DNA of 17,593 nucleotides, taken from Salibaculum sp031581025 (GTDB taxonomy: Bacteria > Pseudomonadota > Alphaproteobacteria > Rhodobacterales > Rhodobacteraceae). The stretch is from NCBI RefSeq assembly GCF_031581025.1, contig NZ_JAVLCA010000047.1, one strand, 5' to 3'. Positions 13,581 to 17,593 of the stretch are shown here, piece after piece; within the stretch, counting starts at the first letter, position 1, and each line of letters begins with the position of its first letter. Position numbers and translations under genes: made by a program. The notes beneath the pieces were generated by a model, which was given only the letters and a program-made list of their open reading frames with translations, was not told the DNA's origin and did no database searches.

Positions 13581-15494
13581 ATGACCAAGCTTGACGTCAT
13601 AACGATCGGCCGCGCCGGGGTGGACCTTTACGGCAGCCAGGTCGGCGGTCGGCTCGAGGACATGGGCGCCTTCGACAAGTATATCGGCGGCTCGCCCACC
13701 AACATCGCCTGCGGCACCGCGCGGCTGGGCCTGAAATCGGGCCTGATCACCCGTGTGGGCGACGAGCACATGGGCCGCTTCATCCGCGAGCAGCTGTTGC
13801 GCGAAGGCGTGGATGTTCGCGGCGTCACCACCGACCCGGACCGGCTGACGGCGCTGGTGATCCTGGGCATCCGCGATGCGGAACAGTTTCCGCTGATCTT
13901 CTACCGCGAGAATTGCGCGGACATGGCGCTGAGCGAAGCGGATATCGACGAGGATTACATCGCCAGCGCCCGCGCCGTGGTGCCTACCGGCACGCATCTG
14001 AGCCACCCGCGCACCGAGGCCGCCGTCCTCAAGGCGCTCAAGCTGGCGCGCAAGCACGGCCGGCGCACCGCGCTGGATATCGACTACCGCCCGAACCTCT
14101 GGGGTCTGGCCGGGCACGGCGCGGGGGACAGCCGCTTCGTTGAAAGCGACGCGGTCACCGCCAAATTGCAGGCGAGCCTGCCCCTTTTCGACCTGATCGT
14201 CGGCACTGAAGAAGAATTCCACATCGCCGGTGGCACGACGGACACCGTTGCGGCCCTGCGCGCGGTGCGCGGCGTCAGTGACGCGGTGCTGGTCTGCAAG
14301 CGCGGCGCGGCCGGGGCCGTGGCCCTTGACGGGGCGATCCCCGACAGCCTGGATGACGGGCAGGCTGGGCCGGGCTTTCCCATCGAGGTCTTCAACGTGC
14401 TGGGCGCGGGCGACGGCTTCTTCTCGGGGCTGCTCAAGGGTTGGCTGGACGGGCCCGAGGACCGGACGGACTGGCCCAGGGCACTGAAATACGCCAATGC
14501 CTGCGGCGCCTTCGCGGTCAGCCGCCATGGCTGCACGCCCGCCTACCCGTCGCTGGAGGAACTGGAGTTCTTCCTCGACCGGGGCATCACGCGGCCCGAC
14601 CTGCGCAACGACGCGGCGTTGGAACAGGTCCACTGGGCAACCAACCGCCACACGCGAAACGGGGGCGACTGGTCCACATTGCGCACCTTCGCCTTCGACC
14701 ACCGCGCGCAGCTCGAGGAGATGGCAGGATACACCCCCGAGAAGGGTGCCGCCTTCAAGGAGCTCTGCCTCGATGCCGCGCTGCGGGTGCAAGACGGGCA
14801 GGGCGGCTACGGCATCCTCTGCGACAACCGGATCGGGCGCAGCGCCCTGCACCGCGCCAGCGGCTCGGGGCTCTGGATCGGGCGGCCGGCGGAACGGCCC
14901 GGCGCGCGGCCCGTCGATTTCGAGCCCGAGCTAGGCGCGGACCTGGGCGGCCTGCGCGAATGGGCGCGCGAGACCGTGGTCAAGCTGCTGGTCTTCTGCC
15001 ATCCGCAGGACGACGACAAGACGCGCAAGATGCAACTGGCGCGGATCAGGCGGCTGTTCACCGCGGCTCGGCGCAACGGGCTTGAGTTTCTGCTGGAGGT
15101 GATCCCCTCGAAGGTCGGGCCTGTGGAAGATGACACCTCCGCGCGCCTGATCGAGATGGTCTATGACGCCGGGGTCTACCCCGACTGGTGGAAGCTGGAG
15201 CCCTTCACGACCGAGGCCGCCTGGAGCAATGCCGTGGAGGCCATCACCCGCAACGATCCGCACACGCGGGGCATCGTGGTGCTGGGGCTGGACGCGCCCG
15301 AGGCTGACCTTGCGGAGAGTTTCGCGCTGGCCGCGCGGCAACCGCTTGTCAAGGGTTTTGCCGTGGGCCGGACGATCTTCGGTGAGGCTGCGCGCGCCTG
15401 GTTCGACGGCGGGATGAGCGACGCCGATGCCGTAGCGCAGATGGCCGACCGCTTCGGGCGTCTGTGCGCGATCTGGGACCGGGCGCGTGGGTGA
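13581..15494 (+). CDS. iolC: Bifunctional 5-dehydro-2-deoxygluconokinase / DUF2090 protein
   Basis: A 637-residue fusion. Residues 1 to about 330 are a PfkB kinase with GRAGVDLYG (10-18), GGSPTNIA (36-43), LDIDYRPNLW (about 170-180) and the catalytic LGAGDGFF motif with Asp278. Residues from about 345 to the end are a DUF2090 domain, an aldolase-like TIM-barrel module commonly fused to IolC in proteobacteria (landmarks KLLVFCHP, EVIPSK, WWKLEP and GFAVGRTIF). The kinase phosphorylates 5-dehydro-2-deoxy-D-gluconate; the DUF2090 part is thought to supply the following cleavage. It starts 3 bp after the iolG stop with no strong ribosome site, so coupled translation is likely. A second stand-alone kinase (2909 to 1929) and a class II aldolase (1083 to 253) duplicate both activities elsewhere in the window. 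Confidence 0.94.
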   Translation: MTKLDVITIGRAGVDLYGSQVGGRLEDMGAFDKYIGGSPTNIACGTARLGLKSGLITRVGDEHMGRFIREQLLREGVDVRGVTTDPDRLTALVILGIRDAEQFPLIFYRENCADMALSEADIDEDYIASARAVVPTGTHLSHPRTEAAVLKALKLARKHGRRTALDIDYRPNLWGLAGHGAGDSRFVESDAVTAKLQASLPLFDLIVGTEEEFHIAGGTTDTVAALRAVRGVSDAVLVCKRGAAGAVALDGAIPDSLDDGQAGPGFPIEVFNVLGAGDGFFSGLLKGWLDGPEDRTDWPRALKYANACGAFAVSRHGCTPAYPSLEELEFFLDRGITRPDLRNDAALEQVHWATNRHTRNGGDWSTLRTFAFDHRAQLEEMAGYTPEKGAAFKELCLDAALRVQDGQGGYGILCDNRIGRSALHRASGSGLWIGRPAERPGARPVDFEPELGADLGGLREWARETVVKLLVFCHPQDDDKTRKMQLARIRRLFTAARRNGLEFLLEVIPSKVGPVEDDTSARLIEMVYDAGVYPDWWKLEPFTTEAAWSNAVEAITRNDPHTRGIVVLGLDAPEADLAESFALAARQPLVKGFAVGRTIFGEAARAWFDGGMSDADAVAQMADRFGRLCAIWDRARG

Positions 15495-15500
15495 CATTTG

Positions 15501-15563
15501 GGGGAGGGGGCTCTGCCCCCGCGCCAGCCGGCGCCCCCCGGGATATTTTGGGCCAGAAGAAGA
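15501..15563 (+). repeat. Palindromic intergenic repeat of Rhodobacteraceae type
   Basis: The iolC-iolD gap contains GGGGGC-TCT-GCCCCC (15506-15520), then GCGCC-AGCC-GGCGC (15521-15534), an outer run of G (15501-15504) facing a run of C (15535-15539), and an A/T-containing tail, GGGATATTTTGGGCCAG then AAGAAGA (15540-15563). I recall this arrangement of a G-rich CTC/TCT stem, a second stem, and a GGGATATTT...AGAAGAAGA tail as a dispersed intergenic element in Rhodobacteraceae genomes; that recollection was not checked. It would form a compound hairpin in the iol message, just before the iolD ribosome site at 15576-15581. Confidence 0.55.
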
Positions 15564-15586
15564 CAGGCTGGCATCAGGAGGATGAG

Positions 15587-17416
15587 ATGACGACAATTCG
15601 ACTAACCGCTGCGCAGGCACTGGTGAAATACATCGCCGCGCAGAAAAACGAGGACGGCGAGACCTTCATCGCCGGGTGCTGGGCGATCTTCGGGCATGGC
15701 AATGTCACGGGGCTGGGCGAGGCGCTCTATCCCGCGCAGGACGTGCTGCCGACCTACCGGGGCCACAATGAGCAGACCATGGCCCATTGCGCCATTGCCT
15801 ATGCCAAGCAGTTGCGGCGCCAGCGGGCCATGGCGGTGACCAGTTCCATCGGGCCGGGTGCGACGAACATGGTGACGGCGGCCGCGCTGGCGCATGTGAA
15901 CCGTTTGCCGGTGCTGCTGCTGCCCGGCGATGTCTTCGCGACCCGCGGCCCCGATCCGGTGCTGCAGCAGATCGAGAATTTCGGCGATGGCACGGCCAGC
16001 GTCAACGACATCTTCAGGACGGTCAGCCGCTATTTCGACCGGATCAGCCGGCCCGAGCATCTGATGACCGCGCTGCCGCGCGCCTTTCGCACCATGACCG
16101 ACCCGGCCGAGTGCGGCCCGGTGACCCTGTCGTTGTGCCAGGACGTTCAGGCCGAGGCCTATGACTATCCCGTCAGCTTTTTTGAGCCGCAAGTCCGGCG
16201 GCCCCGCCGCATCCGCCCCGACGTGGCAGAGCTGGGGCGGATGGCCGCGCTTGTGAAATCCGCCGCGCGCCCGGTGATCGTTGCCGGGGGCGGGGTGCAT
16301 TATTCCGGCGCGACCGAGGCGCTGCGGGCCTTTGCCGAGGCCCACAACATTCCCGTGACGGAAACCCAGGCGGGCAAGTCGGCGCTGCCCTGGGATCATC
16401 CGCTCAACCTCGGCCCGCTTGGCGTGACCGGGGGCGAGCCGGCCAACACCGTCTGCGCCGAGGCGGACCTGGTGCTGGGCATCGGCACGCGGTTCCAGGA
16501 TTTCACCACCGGCAGCTGGGCGCTTTTCGCCAATCCCGCCCGCCGGATCGCCTGCCTGAACGTTGCTGCCTATGACGCGGCCAAGCACACTGCCGCCCCG
16601 CTTGTGGCCGATGCCCGGGTCGGGCTGGAGGAGCTGGGCGCGGTGCTGGGCGATCACATCGCGCCGGGCAGTGTCGAGGGGTTCAAGTCCGACTGGTTCG
16701 CCAAGGTCGATCCCGTGACCGATGCGCCCACCGACAGCAACCAGCTGCCGACCGACATGCAGGTCGTGGGCGCGGTGCAGCGGCAGGCGCGTGAAAACAC
16801 CGTCGCCATGTGCGCCGCGGGCACCATGCCGGGCGAGCTGCACAAGCTGTGGAAGGCGGGCAAGCCCGGCAGCTATCACATGGAATACGGCTTTTCCTGC
16901 ATGGGCTACGAGATCCCGGGGGCCATGGGGATCAAGATGGCCCAGCCCGAGGCGGACGTGATCTGCTTTACCGGCGACGGCACCTATATGATGGCCAATT
17001 CCGAGATGGCCACGGCGGCGATGATGAGCATCGGTTTCACCGTCGTCGTCACCGACAATCGCGGCTTCGGCTGTATCAACCGGTTGCAGATGGGCACCGG
17101 CGGGGCCGAGTTCAATTGCCTGCTGGACCACGCACTGGGCGGTGAGAATTCGAATATCGACTTCGCCGCCCATGCGGCCGCGATGGGCGCGACCGCCCGA
17201 AAGGTGGCCAGCATCGCCGAGCTGGAAGAGGCGCTGGCCGCACGCCATGACGTCAAGGGCCCCTATGTGGTGGTCATTGACACCGACCCCTATCCGAGCA
17301 CCGAACACGGCGGCACCTGGTGGGAGGTGGGCACGCCCGAGGTCTCGGATCGGGCCGAGGTGGTCGAGGCCCATGCCCGCCACGCGGCGCACAAAGCGAC
17401 GCAAAGGGCGGATTGA
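15587..17416 (+). CDS. iolD: 3D-(3,5/4)-trihydroxycyclohexane-1,2-dione hydrolase
   Basis: A 609-residue thiamine diphosphate enzyme of the acetolactate synthase fold. It hydrolyses the ring of 3D-trihydroxycyclohexane-1,2-dione to 5-deoxy-D-glucuronate. The N-terminal pyrimidine-binding domain has the catalytic glutamate Glu62 in YRGHNEQTMAH, the middle domain covers about residues 200-370, and the C-terminal domain holds the ThDP/magnesium motif GDG (463-465) through to Asn491 in TDNRGFGCIN. Length is close to the 610-640 of other IolD proteins. The ATG at 15587 follows AGGAGG at 15576-15581; an overlapping ATG at 15582 is out of frame. The last base of its stop codon is the first base of the iolE start (TGATG), so the two genes are coupled. 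An intergenic repeat separates it from iolC. Confidence 0.96.
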   Translation: MTTIRLTAAQALVKYIAAQKNEDGETFIAGCWAIFGHGNVTGLGEALYPAQDVLPTYRGHNEQTMAHCAIAYAKQLRRQRAMAVTSSIGPGATNMVTAAALAHVNRLPVLLLPGDVFATRGPDPVLQQIENFGDGTASVNDIFRTVSRYFDRISRPEHLMTALPRAFRTMTDPAECGPVTLSLCQDVQAEAYDYPVSFFEPQVRRPRRIRPDVAELGRMAALVKSAARPVIVAGGGVHYSGATEALRAFAEAHNIPVTETQAGKSALPWDHPLNLGPLGVTGGEPANTVCAEADLVLGIGTRFQDFTTGSWALFANPARRIACLNVAAYDAAKHTAAPLVADARVGLEELGAVLGDHIAPGSVEGFKSDWFAKVDPVTDAPTDSNQLPTDMQVVGAVQRQARENTVAMCAAGTMPGELHKLWKAGKPGSYHMEYGFSCMGYEIPGAMGIKMAQPEADVICFTGDGTYMMANSEMATAAMMSIGFTVVVTDNRGFGCINRLQMGTGGAEFNCLLDHALGGENSNIDFAAHAAAMGATARKVASIAELEEALAARHDVKGPYVVVIDTDPYPSTEHGGTWWEVGTPEVSDRAEVVEAHARHAAHKATQRAD

Positions 17417-17593
17417 TGGCTGTGAAACTGGGGATATCGCTGATCGCGTGGCAGAACGACGATCTGCCAGAGCTGACGGCGGATTACACCACCGAGGGCG
17501 CGATGGAGGATGCGGCAGCCATCGGCTATGCCGGGGTCGAGCGGGGCCGCCGGATGCCCGGCGATACCGACGGGCTACGCGCCTATCTGGATC
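17416..17593 (+). CDS. iolE: Inosose dehydratase, N-terminal part
   Basis: The frame opened by the ATG at 17416 runs to the window edge and gives the first 59 residues. The sequence GISLIAWQNDDLPEL (residues 6-20) and AIGYAGVERGRRMP (36-49) are diagnostic of proteobacterial IolE, a TIM-barrel metal enzyme that dehydrates 2-keto-myo-inositol to the dione used by IolD. Translation is coupled to iolD by the TGATG overlap. The rest of the gene lies beyond the window; no defect is visible in the part present. Confidence 0.9.
   Translation, partial: MAVKLGISLIAWQNDDLPELTADYTTEGAMEDAAAIGYAGVERGRRMPGDTDGLRAYLD

Noticed and set aside
11589..14852. A 1087-codon open frame on the minus strand, plus other long antisense frames (1137-3038 plus, 4769-6304 minus, 15602-17404 minus)
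   Set aside because: They lie opposite well-identified genes, have low-complexity Gly/Ala/Arg/His-rich translations with no recognisable motif, and arise from the high GC content that removes stop codons from antisense frames.
17074..17089. A 13/16 match to the LacI-type operator (core CAACCGGTTG) inside iolD
   Set aside because: It encodes the conserved protein stretch CINRLQM near the ThDP motif, so the palindromic core is explained by the codons; it is also about 330 bp from the next gene start.
1..17593. Mobile elements, tRNA genes, CRISPR arrays, defence or phage genes
   Set aside because: No transposase or integrase motif, no direct repeat array and no tRNA-like cloverleaf was seen; nearly all sequence is accounted for by the metabolic genes.

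Overview
The window is a strongly GC-rich inositol (cyclitol) catabolism and uptake locus from an alphaproteobacterium, most likely a Rhodobacteraceae member. That placement rests on gene content, on the IolC-DUF2090 fusion, on base composition, and on an intergenic repeat whose form I recall from that family; none of it was checked by search. The window holds 14 complete genes and two partial ones.

Layout. The 3' end of an unrecognised gene (1-153) is followed by a leftward operon, transcribed from 2909 down to 253: a PfkB sugar kinase, iolB and a class II aldolase (IolJ type). Diverging from it is a rightward operon (3035-6202): Gfo/Idh/MocA dehydrogenase, TIM-barrel isomerase/dehydratase, second Gfo/Idh/MocA dehydrogenase. 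The two operons share a 126 bp divergent promoter region with a perfect 16 bp palindrome (TTGCAACCGGTTGCAA). A convergent LacI-type repressor (7262 to 6228) and a divergent second, atypical LacI-type regulator (7427-8455) are separated by a gap with a 14/16 match to the same palindrome.

From 8618 to the right end runs one long rightward cluster: iolI, an ABC importer (periplasmic binding protein, permease, single-domain ATPase), iolG, iolC fused to DUF2090, iolD and the start of iolE. A good promoter (TTGCAT, 18 bp, TATGAT) with a different perfect inverted repeat directly upstream precedes iolI. The gaps around the binding-protein gene, before iolG and between iolC and iolD carry GC-rich hairpins rather than classical U-tract terminators.

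How it works together. The importer brings in inositol. IolG oxidises myo-inositol to 2-keto-myo-inositol, IolI interconverts ketoinositols, IolE dehydrates, IolD opens the ring, IolB isomerises the 5-deoxyglucuronate, a PfkB kinase phosphorylates the product and an aldolase cleaves it to dihydroxyacetone phosphate and malonate semialdehyde. iolA (malonate semialdehyde dehydrogenase) is not in the window. Two things stand out. There are two kinase/aldolase pairs (separate kinase plus class II aldolase, and the fused IolC-DUF2090). There are also three Gfo/Idh/MocA dehydrogenases and three TIM-barrel isomerase/dehydratases, which suggests the locus handles several inositol stereoisomers or related sugars. 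No tRNA, rRNA, CRISPR array, insertion sequence or phage gene is visible. I did not find a wholly new type of system; the novelty is in the arrangement, the two regulatory circuits and the Gfo-TIM-Gfo side module.
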